From HGM20899 sp964615195 (lineage in GTDB: Bacteria > Pseudomonadota > Gammaproteobacteria > Enterobacterales > Succinivibrionaceae), in assembly GCA_964615195.1 (NCBI GenBank), contig CAZTNG010000001.1, positions 9,916 through 73,915 of the forward strand: a stretch of 64,000 bases of DNA, in the 5' to 3' direction. Positions within the stretch are counted from its first letter, which is position 1. The number at the start of each line of letters is the position of its first letter. This document shows positions 24,903 through 34,628 of the stretch, in pieces. The position numbers and the translations under genes are program-made. The notes under the pieces were generated by a model that worked only from the letters and a program-made list of their open reading frames with translations, was not told the origin of the DNA and did not search any database.

Positions 24903-25838
24903 TTAACTTAATTTTGCATAAATAGTTTTAATATTAGGAATTTCTATTTCGTGTTTGTTGGCTATATTAACAACAAAACCTAAAATATATTCTATCTCTG
25001 ATTGTCTGTTATATAAATAATCTTGCTCCATTGATGAGTAATTTTCTGCGGTAATGTGCACAATAGTCATTACTTTTTGAAAAATATAGTCGGAAGTTAT
25101 TGGTAGACCTAACGTATTAATAATTGGAGCTAATTCTTTACACAAAATCTTAATTTCATTTTGTTTTAATGAAAGTTCACCATTTTTGCATTTATAGAAA
25201 GCTGTTAAGGGGTTAATAATGGCGTTTACAGCAAGTTTTTGTAAAAGATATAAATTAATATTACGTACAAATTTTGTATTTGGGATGGCATTACATAGCA
25301 GATTTAGTAATGGGGATATAAAATTATTGCACTTAGTTGCTTTCCCTATATATGTATTACCTAATCCTTTGTGTATACTAGTGAATTTATTGTGAATAGC
25401 TCCATTTGTCGTTGTAGCAAAATAAACTTTAAATCCTTTGAGTAAATTGCTTGCCTGCTGTTGAATCCCCATTCCATTAGTGAGAATAATAATTTCTGCA
25501 TTAGGATTTAAATATGGCAATATGTCTTGGCATACATCAATTAAATTATAAGTTTTGGTAGTTATTAGTATAATTTGAGCCTGTGAAATATTTTTTAAAG
25601 CAAGTATTTTTGCAGGTTTTCTTATTGTTCGTTTAGGTTGAATAAAATTAGTTACCTGTACGTTGTTTATGTTTTTTCGGGTATCACAAAAAAAAATGTC
25701 AAAAAGTTTGCAGCGAGATATTTGATGATAGTATAGCTGACCAATACTTCCTGCGCCGATAATGGCTAATTTTGGTAAGTTTGTTTTTTTTATAATGTAA
25801 CTTTGGTTGTTTTTTTTTCGTATACTATTTCTTAACAT
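24903..25838 (-). CDS. panE: 2-dehydropantoate 2-reductase
   Basis: Reduces ketopantoate to pantoate with NADPH in the pathway to coenzyme A. The 311-residue protein has the dinucleotide motif LAIIGAGSIGQLYYHQ near 24-39, TNGMG, the catalytic lysine in LLQKLAVNAIINPLTA, CKNGELS, and AENYSSMEQD near the end. About 20 lysine- and asparagine-rich residues precede the usual start. They are encoded through two long A tracts, and no later ATG could replace the one at 25838. The ribosome site is weak. Similarity to E. coli PanE is moderate but motif order is complete. Confidence 0.85.
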   Translation of the reverse strand: MLRNSIRKKNNQSYIIKKTNLPKLAIIGAGSIGQLYYHQISRCKLFDIFFCDTRKNINNVQVTNFIQPKRTIRKPAKILALKNISQAQIILITTKTYNLIDVCQDILPYLNPNAEIIILTNGMGIQQQASNLLKGFKVYFATTTNGAIHNKFTSIHKGLGNTYIGKATKCNNFISPLLNLLCNAIPNTKFVRNINLYLLQKLAVNAIINPLTAFYKCKNGELSLKQNEIKILCKELAPIINTLGLPITSDYIFQKVMTIVHITAENYSSMEQDYLYNRQSEIEYILGFVVNIANKHEIEIPNIKTIYAKLS

Positions 25839-25918
25839 TTGCTTTTATTAGCCCAAAGACTATCAGATTAATCATTTATGAGTAAGTATGCATTATTATG
25901 CAAAAAAAAAGTAGTTTT

Positions 25919-25947
25919 TTGGGGAATTTTATAACACGTGGTATAAT
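25919..25947 (+). promoter_or_regulatory. Promoter of the xseB-ispA-dxs operon
   Basis: TGGTATAAT (25939-25947) is a perfect extended -10, 17 bases after a weak TTGGGG -35. It lies 43 bases before the xseB start in the panE-xseB divergent gap. Confidence 0.6.
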
Positions 25948-25989
25948 TATCAATTCAGAACGACTGTTATCTTTCGTTGGAGATTTGTA

Positions 25990-26250
25990 ATGGATAGCAA
26001 TGAACAAAATTTTGAAGAAATGTTAGCTAGTTTGGAAGACATTGTGCAAAAGATGGAAAATCAAGAAATGTCTTTAGATGAACAGTTACAAAATTTTTCT
26101 AAAGGGATAAATCTAGTTAGTTCTTGTGAAAAAAAATTACAAGTGGCTGAATCTCAGGTTAAGATTTTATTAAATAAAGATAATAATCCAGATAATGATA
26201 CTATTTCTAATTTTACGCCAAAAAATGATTCTGATGAATTTGCTTCGTAA
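25990..26250 (+). CDS. xseB: Exodeoxyribonuclease VII small subunit
   Basis: The small subunit of exonuclease VII, which degrades single-stranded DNA with XseA. The 86-residue protein shows the family core FEEMLASLEDIVQKMENQEM and LQNFSKGINLVSSCEKKL, a helical hairpin. A GGAGA ribosome site lies 6 bases before ATG. It heads the usual xseB-ispA-dxs operon. xseA is not in the window. The Asn/Asp-rich C-terminus is poorly conserved. Confidence 0.94.
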   Translation: MDSNEQNFEEMLASLEDIVQKMENQEMSLDEQLQNFSKGINLVSSCEKKLQVAESQVKILLNKDNNPDNDTISNFTPKNDSDEFAS

Positions 26251-26297
26251 TAATTATAAACATTCTTGTTTCAATTTACTTAAGGATGAATGTTAAA

Positions 26298-27185
26298 ATG
26301 AATTTGAAAGACACTTTGGTTTTAAGTCAAGAACGTGTTAATAACTGCTTGAAAAGTTATTTAGATGCTATGCCAAATGTTGCACCTAAACTAAAAGAAG
26401 CAATGTCATATGGTGTGTTACTTGGTGGTAAAAGGGTACGTCCTTTTTTAGTTTATTCTGTGGCCGAGGCTTTAGGTGCTGATTTATCTATAGCTGATGC
26501 ACCAGCATCTGCAATAGAATGTGTACACGCTTACTCGCTTATCCATGATGATTTGCCTGCAATGGATAATGATGAATTACGTAGGGGTAAGCCTACTGTG
26601 CACATAGCTTTCGGTGAAGCTACAGCTATATTAGCTGGTGATGCATTGCAAACAATGGCTTTTGAGATTTTATCAAATAAACAATTTCCTCAAGAAATGC
26701 TTAAGAATCAAGTTGATATGTTAAAGGTTTTGTCAATTGGTTCTGGTTATCAAGGCATGTGTGGAGGTCAAGAGTTAGATTTAGAATCTGAAGGTCTATT
26801 AGTATCGCAAGAGAATTTGGAAAAGGTGCATCGTCATAAGACAGGAGCATTAATTATAGCTGCTGTGGAACTAGGTATGTTGTGTATTCCTTGTATTAAC
26901 TCAGAATATAGTCAAGCATTAAGAGTTTATGCACAATCTATAGGTTTAGCTTTTCAAGTTTGGGATGATGTTTTAGATATCATTTCTGATACTGAAACTT
27001 TAGGAAAACCTCAAGGATCGGATGTTGAAGAAAACAAAAGTACATATCCTCGATTAATGGGACTCGATAGTGCTAAAAGCTATGCTGTAGAATTAGCGGA
27101 AAAAGCAATAAAAGCCGTAGAAATTATACCAAATAGTGAAATGCTGCAGGCTTTTGCTAAATATGTAGTTACAAGGGATCACTAA
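26298..27185 (+). CDS. ispA: Farnesyl diphosphate synthase
   Basis: Condenses DMAPP and IPP to geranyl and farnesyl diphosphate, feeding UppS and quinone side chains. About 295 residues with the first Asp-rich motif in HAYSLIHDDLPAMDND and the second in FQVWDDVLDI, plus LLGGKRVRPFLVY and GMCGGQELDL. An ATG at 26286 overlaps the AAGGA ribosome site and so cannot use it; ATG 26298, 11 bases downstream, is preferred. It ends 5 bases before dxs. Confidence 0.95.
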   Translation: MNLKDTLVLSQERVNNCLKSYLDAMPNVAPKLKEAMSYGVLLGGKRVRPFLVYSVAEALGADLSIADAPASAIECVHAYSLIHDDLPAMDNDELRRGKPTVHIAFGEATAILAGDALQTMAFEILSNKQFPQEMLKNQVDMLKVLSIGSGYQGMCGGQELDLESEGLLVSQENLEKVHRHKTGALIIAAVELGMLCIPCINSEYSQALRVYAQSIGLAFQVWDDVLDIISDTETLGKPQGSDVEENKSTYPRLMGLDSAKSYAVELAEKAIKAVEIIPNSEMLQAFAKYVVTRDH

Positions 27186-27190
27186 TTTTC

Positions 27191-29047
27191 ATGAGTGAAG
27201 TTTACAAAATTTTAGATACAATTAATGATCCATCAGATTTGCGTAAGTTACCAATAGAAGAATTAAAACCTCTAGCGGAAGAATTACGTAAATTTTTAAT
27301 AAAGTCTGTAAGCGAAACTAGCGGTCATTTAGCTTCAGGGTTAGGTGTTGTTGAACTTACAATTGCTTTACATTACATCTATGATACTCCAAATGATAAA
27401 TTAATATGGGATGTGGGTCATCAAGCTTACCCACATAAAATTCTGACAGGTAGAAGAGAAAAAATGTCTTCTATACGTCAAAAAGGTGGTTTACATCCAT
27501 TTTTGTGGAGAGATGAAAGTCCATATGATGTTTTTTCCACAGGACATGCTAGTACATCAATAAGTGAAGCTTTAGGAATCGCTATAGCTAACAGAATAAT
27601 TGGTAATAATAGTAAAGTTGTTGCAGTTATTGGAGATGGTGCATTAACTGGTGGTGTAGCATTTGAAGCTTTAAATCATGCAGGAGATTTAGGTGAAGAT
27701 ATGCTCATTATTCTTAATGATAATGAAATGAGTATATCTGAAAGTGTTGGAGGTTTAGCTAAACACTTAGCCAAATGGTTGAGTAGTCCATATTATGCAA
27801 AAATTATAAAAAGTGGGAAAGATGTGTTACAAAATCTTCCTTTACTAAAGGATTTTGCATTAAAAGCACAAGAACATATTAAAGGCATGGTAGTCCCAGG
27901 AACGTTGTTTGAGGAATTTGGGTTTAATTATGTTGGACCAATTAATGGTAATGACATAAAAACTCTAGTTTCCGTTTTACGTAACATGAGAGATTTAAAA
28001 GGTCCTCAAATTTTGCATATAGCTACTAAAAAGGGGAAAGGTTATTTACCAGCAGAAGAAAACCCTACTATGTATCATGGCGTTCCTAAATTTGATCCTC
28101 CTACCGGTGTTTCTCAATCTGAAAAGCATGGTTTGTTAACTTTTTCTGATGTTTTTGGAAAATGGTTAATGTATACGGCACAAAAAGACAAAAAGCTTGT
28201 TGCTATAACTCCTGCAATGTGTCAAGGTTCAGGAATGTCTGAATTTGCCAACGAATACCCAAAAAGATTTTTTGATGTAGCTATTGCTGAGCAACATGCT
28301 GTTTTGTTAGCTAGTGGGTTGTCTGTGGGTGGTTTGCATCCTATTGTTTGTGTTTATTCAACGTTTTTGCAAAGAGCATATGATCAACTTATTCATGACA
28401 TTGCAATTCAAAATCTTCCTGTAGTTGTTGCTATTGATAGAGCAGGAATAGTAGGACCTGATGGACCTACACATCAAGGTGTATTTGATATTGGGTTTAT
28501 TAGATCTATACCAAACATGTCATTACTAGCACCTAGTAGTTTGTGTGATATGTGGAAAATGTTAAATTCAGCCATTTCTTACAATAAGCCAATAGCAATT
28601 CGCTATCCAAGAGGTTGTTCTGTTGATACTGATTTAGTTATGGATAATTCCACAATTGAAATAGGTAAAGGCAGTGTATTAATAACAGGATCCCAAATAT
28701 GTGTTATGGGATGGGGTCCTTTAATAATGGATGTGTATCATACTTTTACTAGAGAAAATATTAATTTTACTGTTGTGGATATGAGAACAATAAAACCAAT
28801 TGATAAAGATTTAATTATTGAAATGGCGAAGAATCATTCCCATATTATTACTCTTGAGGATGGAATGATAGCTGGTGGTATCGGCGAAGAGGTTGCTAAT
28901 ATAGTACAAGTTTTGAGTACTAATTGTAGAGTTCATTGCGTAGGTATTTCTGATGAATTTGTAGAACAAGGAACAGCCAATGAAATTTATCAATTATATG
29001 GTATGGATGCAAAATCAATTTTAGCTAAAGCAAAGTCTTTAGTTTAA
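27191..29047 (+). CDS. dxs: 1-deoxy-D-xylulose-5-phosphate synthase
   Basis: A thiamine-diphosphate enzyme joining pyruvate and glyceraldehyde-3-phosphate, the first step of the MEP isoprenoid pathway. Its 618 residues match the family. Visible are HLASGLGVVELTIALHY, DVGHQAYPHKILTGR, the ThDP motif GDGALTGGVAFEALNHAG, the catalytic glutamate region VAIAEQHAV, DRAGIVGPDGPTHQG, and the C-terminal TLEDGMIAGGIGEEV. With dxr and ispA in the same window, much of the isoprenoid pathway is represented. Confidence 0.98.
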   Translation: MSEVYKILDTINDPSDLRKLPIEELKPLAEELRKFLIKSVSETSGHLASGLGVVELTIALHYIYDTPNDKLIWDVGHQAYPHKILTGRREKMSSIRQKGGLHPFLWRDESPYDVFSTGHASTSISEALGIAIANRIIGNNSKVVAVIGDGALTGGVAFEALNHAGDLGEDMLIILNDNEMSISESVGGLAKHLAKWLSSPYYAKIIKSGKDVLQNLPLLKDFALKAQEHIKGMVVPGTLFEEFGFNYVGPINGNDIKTLVSVLRNMRDLKGPQILHIATKKGKGYLPAEENPTMYHGVPKFDPPTGVSQSEKHGLLTFSDVFGKWLMYTAQKDKKLVAITPAMCQGSGMSEFANEYPKRFFDVAIAEQHAVLLASGLSVGGLHPIVCVYSTFLQRAYDQLIHDIAIQNLPVVVAIDRAGIVGPDGPTHQGVFDIGFIRSIPNMSLLAPSSLCDMWKMLNSAISYNKPIAIRYPRGCSVDTDLVMDNSTIEIGKGSVLITGSQICVMGWGPLIMDVYHTFTRENINFTVVDMRTIKPIDKDLIIEMAKNHSHIITLEDGMIAGGIGEEVANIVQVLSTNCRVHCVGISDEFVEQGTANEIYQLYGMDAKSILAKAKSLV

Positions 29048-29086
29048 TATTACATAATGTTTAATTTTTTGTTAGAGGATATAAAA

Positions 29087-29575
29087 ATGCCATCTTTTGA
29101 TATCGTGTCAGAATTACAGATGAATGAAGTACAAAATGCAGTAGATAATGCAAATCGTGAAGTATCTTGTAGATTTGACTTTAAAGGTATTGATGCAAGC
29201 TTTAGTTTTACAGAAAAAGATAAAGAGATTAAACTAGGCGCGGATGCAGATTTTCAAATTCGTCAAATGAATGATATTCTACGTGATAAGATGTCTAAAA
29301 GAGATATCGATCCATCATCATTAGATTTTCAAGAGCCTGAACAATCTGGTAAAAGATTTAATGAAGTAGTTAAACTAAAGAGTGGATTAGACCAAGCAAT
29401 GGCCAAAAAAGTTGTAAAAACCATAAAGGATTCAAAACTTAAGGTTACAACTCAAATTCAAGGTGAAATGGTACGAGTTACGGGTAAAAAGCGAGATGAC
29501 TTGCAGTTAGTAATTGATTTAATAAGAAAGAGTAATTTAGGTCAGCCTTTCCAATTTAATAATTTTAGAGACTAA
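29087..29575 (+). CDS. yajQ: YajQ family nucleotide-binding protein
   Basis: A small cytoplasmic protein of 162 residues, of the family in which some members bind cyclic di-GMP; the exact role is not settled. It begins MPSFDIVSELQMNEVQNAVDNA (cited in part: PSFDIVSELQ), with the conserved SCRFDFKG and a C-terminal KLKVTTQIQGEMVRVTGKKR. An upstream in-frame ATG at 29057 adds 10 residues, but AGAGGA 8 bases before 29087 settles the start. Confidence 0.95.
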   Translation: MPSFDIVSELQMNEVQNAVDNANREVSCRFDFKGIDASFSFTEKDKEIKLGADADFQIRQMNDILRDKMSKRDIDPSSLDFQEPEQSGKRFNEVVKLKSGLDQAMAKKVVKTIKDSKLKVTTQIQGEMVRVTGKKRDDLQLVIDLIRKSNLGQPFQFNNFRD

Positions 29576-29591
29576 TATTAAGAAGGTTCAC

Positions 29592-30965
29592 ATGGCAGGT
29601 TTGGCTCAAGAAAATTCTACTAGAATTTCCAATACTTCCGTATGGGCAAGAATTTTTTCAAAAAGAATGCTCATATGTACAGTTTTGGGGTTTAGTTCAG
29701 GTCTGCCGTTATACCTTCTCGTAAATTTGGTTTCTGCTTGGTTAAGAGATTCTAATGTAGATTTAAAGTCCATTGGTTTATTTTCTTTGGTTTCTGTACC
29801 ATATGTGTGGAAATTTATTTGGTCTCCATTATTAGATCGATACAATATTTTAAGATGGGGACGAAGAAAGAGTTGGATGATTGTAACGCAGGTTGCGTTA
29901 TTGTTTCTTATAGCTTCTATCGGTTTTTTTAGCCCCTCTGATAATCTTAAAATCATAGTAGTTTTATGTGTTGGGGTTGCCCTTTTTTCAGCTACTCAAG
30001 ATATTGCTTTAGATGCATATAGGCGTGAAATTTTAGAAGATTCTGAACTTGGTTTAGGTAATTCAATATTTGTTAATGCTTATCGAGTATCTGGAATGAT
30101 ACCAGGAGGCTTGTCGCTAATCCTTAGTGAATACATGTCGTGGAATATTGTTTTTATAGTAACAGCATTGTTTATGTTACCAGGAATAATTGCATCAATA
30201 ATAATCAAAGAGCCTGATAATTGCCTTGTGCCGAGAACACTATTTGCCTCAGTAGTAGAACCATTTAAGGAACTTTTATCACGAAAGAAGTTGTTAGGTG
30301 TAATAGGTATAGTTTGCTTTATATTTTTATATAAATTTGGCGATAGTATGGCAACTGCTTTGGCAACACCTTTTTATTTAGATATGGGATACAGTAAGAG
30401 TGAGATAGGCATTGTTAATAAGAGTATTGGCTTGTGGACAATGGTTATTGGAGGAATTGTTGGTGGCATATGGATGCTAAAAATAGGCATTAATAAGGCT
30501 TTGTGGATTTTTGGTGTTGGGCAAATAGTCACTATTTTGGGCTTCGTTTTAATAGCACATGTTTGGCAAAATCCAGAATTTGTGAATAATATATGTCTAA
30601 ATATATCAAATTTAATTAATGTTATAACTAATGATAATTATTTAGTTGTGGATAATTCTTTTGAGTTCCCTAATGTGCCATTATTATCTTTTGTTGTAGG
30701 AGCTGAATGCCTAGGTGCTGGATTAGGTACAGCTTGTTTCTTAGCATATATGTGCCGTGAAACAAACACTGCCTATGTTGCCACACAATTGGCTTTATTT
30801 ACAGCTTTAGCTGCTATACCTCGTACCGTATGTAATGCCACAACAGGTTATATTATTGAAGCGGTAGGTTGGGAAAATTTTTTCATTATATGCTACGCAT
30901 TAGCTATACCAGGTATGTTAATGCTATTGTGGGTGGCTCCATTTAACAAGTCAGATCCGAGTTAA
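29592..30965 (+). CDS. ampG: AmpG-type muropeptide permease
   Basis: A major-facilitator transporter that imports GlcNAc-anhydroMurNAc muropeptides for cell-wall recycling and, in some species, beta-lactamase signalling. The 457 residues resemble E. coli AmpG: GFSSGLPLYLLVNLVSAWLR, KSIGLFSLVSVPYVWKFIWS, PLLDRY, ATQDIALDAYR and IVNKSIGLW. Twelve hydrophobic segments are plausible. It lacks the C-terminal extension of E. coli AmpG (491 residues). It follows yajQ by 16 bases. No linked ampC or ampR is present. Confidence 0.88.
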   Translation: MAGLAQENSTRISNTSVWARIFSKRMLICTVLGFSSGLPLYLLVNLVSAWLRDSNVDLKSIGLFSLVSVPYVWKFIWSPLLDRYNILRWGRRKSWMIVTQVALLFLIASIGFFSPSDNLKIIVVLCVGVALFSATQDIALDAYRREILEDSELGLGNSIFVNAYRVSGMIPGGLSLILSEYMSWNIVFIVTALFMLPGIIASIIIKEPDNCLVPRTLFASVVEPFKELLSRKKLLGVIGIVCFIFLYKFGDSMATALATPFYLDMGYSKSEIGIVNKSIGLWTMVIGGIVGGIWMLKIGINKALWIFGVGQIVTILGFVLIAHVWQNPEFVNNICLNISNLINVITNDNYLVVDNSFEFPNVPLLSFVVGAECLGAGLGTACFLAYMCRETNTAYVATQLALFTALAAIPRTVCNATTGYIIEAVGWENFFIICYALAIPGMLMLLWVAPFNKSDPS

Positions 30966-31230
30966 AATTTTACAAAAAATTAACGGTGTTGCACCATAAT
31001 GATCTTATATTTTGTAAAGTTGCTAAGCTTTATTACAAAAGCAAGTCACGACATATTTTTTTTGAGAGAGTTCACTTTCAAACTAACAAAAATATTCACT
31101 TGTGTGCTAAACTAGCATGCAAATCCGAAAATTGTTTATATAAATAACATTATATAGCAATCAAGGTTAATTTTGGGTGTGTCTTAAAGACATTATTTGC
31201 TTTCTGTGCAATTTATTCTCTGGAAAAACC
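30966..31230. other. ampG-nqrA intergenic region with nested inverted repeats
   Basis: TTTACAAAA (30969-30977) is inverted at 31010-31018, enclosing a small GGTG-TTG-CACC hairpin (30985-30995). Neither has a T run, so termination is unclear. The rest is AT-rich leader of the nqr operon; no convincing promoter could be chosen. Confidence 0.45.
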
Positions 31231-32577
31231 ATGATAAATATCAAGAAAGGATTAGATCTCCCTATTAGCGGTAAGCCAGAAATGGTTCTTAATAACGGAA
31301 ACACTGTTAAACATGTTGCCGTTTTAGGATCTGATTTCCCTGGTTTAAGACCTTCAATGCTTGTTGAAGTAGATGATGTGGTTGATAAGGGTCAGGTACT
31401 TTTTACTGATAAAAAGAATCCTGGCGTTCAATACACAGCTCCTATTGCTGGCAAGATTGTTGCTATAAACCGTGGCGCAAAAAGGGCGTTCCAATCTCTC
31501 GTTATTGAAAAAGATCCTACAATTGTAGGCAGTAAAAAATTCAAGGCTTATCCGTCTAATGACTTAACAAGCTTAGGTCGTGAAGACGTGCAGCAACAGC
31601 TAGTAGACTCTGGTGCATGGGTTTCATTTAGAACTCGTCCATTCAGCAAGACTCCTGCTGTAAATACAGTTCCTGAGCACATATTTGTGACAGCAATGGA
31701 TACTAACCCTTTAGCAGGTGATCCAACTGTAACAATTTCAGCTCATGAAAAAGATTTTCGTGATGGTTTAGAAATTTTAACCACGCTTACAGATGGTTTT
31801 GTATATGTTTGTAAGGGTGAAGCTTCTTTACCTGTATGTAAATCTCCAAAAGTTAAAGAAGAAGTTTTTGTGGGTAAACATCCAGCAGGTCTTGCTGGTA
31901 CTCACATTCACTTTATTCATCGTGCATCCGAAAACCATGTAATGTGGTCTATTGGCTATCAAGATGTAATTGCTATTGGCTATTTATTCAGAACTGGTGA
32001 GATTTACAATGAACGTGTAGTTAGTATTGCAGGTCCAAATGTACGCGAACCACGTTTAGTAAGAACTGTACAAGGTGCTTGCGTTTCTGAATTAGTGGCA
32101 AATGAATTGATCGGTGATAATTATCGTGTGATAGCAGGTTCTGTATTGAACGGAAACCAGGCTGTAGACGCATATGATTATTTAGGAAGATTTCACTTGC
32201 AGGTAAGTGTTATCCCAGAAGGTAACCAACAAGAATTTTTAGGTTGGATTGCTCCTGGTGCAAAGAAGCATTCTATTACTAGAAGTTACTTAAGTAGTAT
32301 TTTCCCACCTAGAAAGTATGAATTTAATACTGCTGTAAATGGTGGTTCTCGTGCAATGGTTCCTATTGGAAACTTTGAACGTGTAATGCCTTTAGACATA
32401 ATTCCAACAATGCTTTTGCGTTCTATTGAAATCGGTGATACTGATGCGGCAAAGCTTTTAGGCTGTATGGAATTAGACGAAGAAGATTTAGCATTATGTA
32501 CTTACGTTTGCCCTGGCAAAACAGAGTATGGTCGTCTACTTCGTAAATGTCTCACCAAGATTGAAGTGGAGGGTTAA
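31231..32577 (+). CDS. nqrA: Na+-translocating NADH:quinone reductase subunit A
   Basis: A peripheral subunit of the sodium-pumping Na+-NQR, associated with quinone reduction. Begins MINIKKGLDLPISGKPE, the canonical NqrA start, and includes VAVLGSDFPGLRPSMLVEVDD and YTAPIAGKIVAINRGAKR. With 448 residues it matches Vibrio NqrA. An in-frame upstream extension from 31177 (18 residues) is rejected as it lacks homology. It is the first of six genes in canonical order, separated by 3 bases from nqrB. Confidence 0.97.
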   Translation: MINIKKGLDLPISGKPEMVLNNGNTVKHVAVLGSDFPGLRPSMLVEVDDVVDKGQVLFTDKKNPGVQYTAPIAGKIVAINRGAKRAFQSLVIEKDPTIVGSKKFKAYPSNDLTSLGREDVQQQLVDSGAWVSFRTRPFSKTPAVNTVPEHIFVTAMDTNPLAGDPTVTISAHEKDFRDGLEILTTLTDGFVYVCKGEASLPVCKSPKVKEEVFVGKHPAGLAGTHIHFIHRASENHVMWSIGYQDVIAIGYLFRTGEIYNERVVSIAGPNVREPRLVRTVQGACVSELVANELIGDNYRVIAGSVLNGNQAVDAYDYLGRFHLQVSVIPEGNQQEFLGWIAPGAKKHSITRSYLSSIFPPRKYEFNTAVNGGSRAMVPIGNFERVMPLDIIPTMLLRSIEIGDTDAAKLLGCMELDEEDLALCTYVCPGKTEYGRLLRKCLTKIEVEG

Positions 32578-32580
32578 AAA

Positions 32581-33834
32581 GTGCTTCTTAAGTTATTTAA
32601 AGCAGTTGAACCTTTATTCAAGAAGGGCGGTAAACTAGAACGTTTATTTCCTTTATATGAAGGAACTGAAACATTATTTTACACATCAGGTGTAGTGACT
32701 CGTAATACGACAACACATGTAAGAGATAATATTGACCTAAAGCGTCTTATGATGATGGTCTTCTTAGCAGTGTTTCCATGTATGTTTTGGGGTTGGTACA
32801 ATGTTGGTAACCAAACAATTAATGCTATTAGTGCGTTAGAAAATGGTCCTGAAATAGTGGGTACTACATACTCATTGTTTAGTAGCTATTATCATTATGC
32901 AATTGTGCAGTTGTTTGGTGGTACTCTCGGAGCAGAAGCTGGCTTATATAGTAAGATGCTTATTGGAGCAGTTTACTTTATTCCAATTTATGCTGTAGTT
33001 TTTGCTGTGGGTGCATTTTGGGAAGTTCTATTCTGTATCGTACGTAAGCACGAAGTAAATGAAGGTTTCTTTGTTACTTCTATTTTATTTGCGTTAATAG
33101 TTCCTCCAACAATTCCACTTTGGCAGGCTGCATTAGGCATTTCTTTTGGCGTGTTAATCGGTAAAGAAGTATTTGGCGGTACCGGTAGAAACTTTATGAA
33201 CCCAGCTTTGGTTGGTCGTGCATTCTTGTTTTTTGCATATCCAGCTCAGATTTCTGGTGATAAAGTTTGGGTACCTGTAGATGGTTTCTCTGGTGCTACA
33301 CCATTAAGCCAGTTCGCGCAAAGTGGCAATTTTAATGGCTTGTCATGGACTGATGCCTTCCTTGGTAATTTACCAGGTTGTATTGGTGAAGGTTCTACTA
33401 TAGCAATATTAGTTGGTGGCCTTGCATTAATATTTATGGGAATTGCTTCTTGGCGTGTGGTTATAGGTGGTATAGTTGGCTTAGTTGCTATGTCCTTTAT
33501 ATTTAATGCAATAGGTTCTGAGACAAACAACATGTTTGCTTTATCTCCTGTATGGCATTTAGTATTAGGTGGATTTGCCTTCGGTATTTTCTTTATGGCT
33601 ACTGATCCAGTTTCTTCTGCGTTTAGTAATAGTGGTAAATTAGCTTATGGTTTATTAATCGGTGTTATGGTTGTATTAATCCGTGTAGTAAATCCTGCAT
33701 ACCCTGAAGGTGTAATGTTGGCTATTTTATTCGCAAACTGCTGGGCTCCACTTTTCGATTATATTGCAACACAACGCAATATTTCACGTCGTCAAAAGAT
33801 TGCAGCTCTCACAGCAGGGGAGGGCATTAAGTAA
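32581..33834 (+). CDS. nqrB: Na+-translocating NADH:quinone reductase subunit B
   Basis: A multi-span membrane subunit carrying covalent FMN and part of the sodium channel. 417 residues, GTG start 7 bases after GGAGGG, which overlaps the end of nqrA. The flavinylation threonine is in GFSGATPLSQF. Hydrophobic helices and MNPALVGRAFLFF match the family. The stop shares one base with the nqrC start. Confidence 0.97.
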   Translation: MLLKLFKAVEPLFKKGGKLERLFPLYEGTETLFYTSGVVTRNTTTHVRDNIDLKRLMMMVFLAVFPCMFWGWYNVGNQTINAISALENGPEIVGTTYSLFSSYYHYAIVQLFGGTLGAEAGLYSKMLIGAVYFIPIYAVVFAVGAFWEVLFCIVRKHEVNEGFFVTSILFALIVPPTIPLWQAALGISFGVLIGKEVFGGTGRNFMNPALVGRAFLFFAYPAQISGDKVWVPVDGFSGATPLSQFAQSGNFNGLSWTDAFLGNLPGCIGEGSTIAILVGGLALIFMGIASWRVVIGGIVGLVAMSFIFNAIGSETNNMFALSPVWHLVLGGFAFGIFFMATDPVSSAFSNSGKLAYGLLIGVMVVLIRVVNPAYPEGVMLAILFANCWAPLFDYIATQRNISRRQKIAALTAGEGIK

Positions 33835-34628
33835 TGGCTAAGCAAGATTCTACATTAAGAACCTTTATTGTTATTGGTGTATTGTGTTTGGTTTGTTCTT
33901 TGTTAGTTTGTGTATCTGTAGTTGCATTAAAAGATTTGCAGAGCAAAGCAATGAACGTAGACCGTGAAAAGAGCATTTTAGCGGCAGCTCAAATTGAGTT
34001 TACTGATAGTAATGTTTCACAAGTTTATGCTGATAATATCGAAGCAAGATTACTTGATTTAAATTCTGGTGATTTCGTATTAGACCAAAATGAAATAAGT
34101 AAGATCGTAGGAACTGGTACAGTTGACGGTTATAACTTTGTTTCAGCTTCAAAGCTTGCTGAATCAAATATTTCTATTCCGGCTGATAAAGATTTGGCTA
34201 AAATCAGGGTTCGTGCTAAGTATATGCCTGTATACTTAGTAAAGAGTGCTGGTGGTTATTCAAGTATCATTCTTCCATTCTATGGCCAAGGTTTGTGGTC
34301 AACAATGTATGGTTATCTTTCTGTTGCAACTGATGGTAATACCATTAGAGGCGTTAAATACTATAGCCATGGTGAAACACCTGGTTTAGGTGCAGAAATT
34401 GAAAATCCTGCATTTACTGCTACTTGGGTAAACAAGAAATTGTTTAATGAAGCAGGTGATGTTGCATTTAAAGTTACTAAAAAGGTTGAAAAACCTGAAT
34501 ATGAAATTGATGCATTATCTGGCGCAACCTTAACAAGTAATGGTGTTTCTACTTCTGTTGAATATTGGGCTAGCAGCAATGGCTATGGTCCATTCCTTCA
34601 GAAAGTTAAAAAGGAAGGGGTTAAATAA
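33834..34628 (+). CDS. nqrC: Na+-translocating NADH:quinone reductase subunit C
   Basis: Carries a second covalent FMN on a periplasmic domain behind one N-terminal helix (about 10-30). The FMN-attachment site is DALSGATLTSNGVS near the C-terminus, with the threonine of SGAT. 264 residues. Start and stop overlap nqrB and nqrD by one base each (TAATG), so the subunits are translationally coupled. Confidence 0.97.
   Translation: MAKQDSTLRTFIVIGVLCLVCSLLVCVSVVALKDLQSKAMNVDREKSILAAAQIEFTDSNVSQVYADNIEARLLDLNSGDFVLDQNEISKIVGTGTVDGYNFVSASKLAESNISIPADKDLAKIRVRAKYMPVYLVKSAGGYSSIILPFYGQGLWSTMYGYLSVATDGNTIRGVKYYSHGETPGLGAEIENPAFTATWVNKKLFNEAGDVAFKVTKKVEKPEYEIDALSGATLTSNGVSTSVEYWASSNGYGPFLQKVKKEGVK

Noticed and set aside
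30985..30995. NtrC half-site TGCACCA near nqrA
   Set aside because: A single half-site without a partner is expected by chance.
31177..31230. 18-residue extension of NqrA
   Set aside because: NqrA proteins begin at the MIxIKKGLDLP motif, encoded from 31231.
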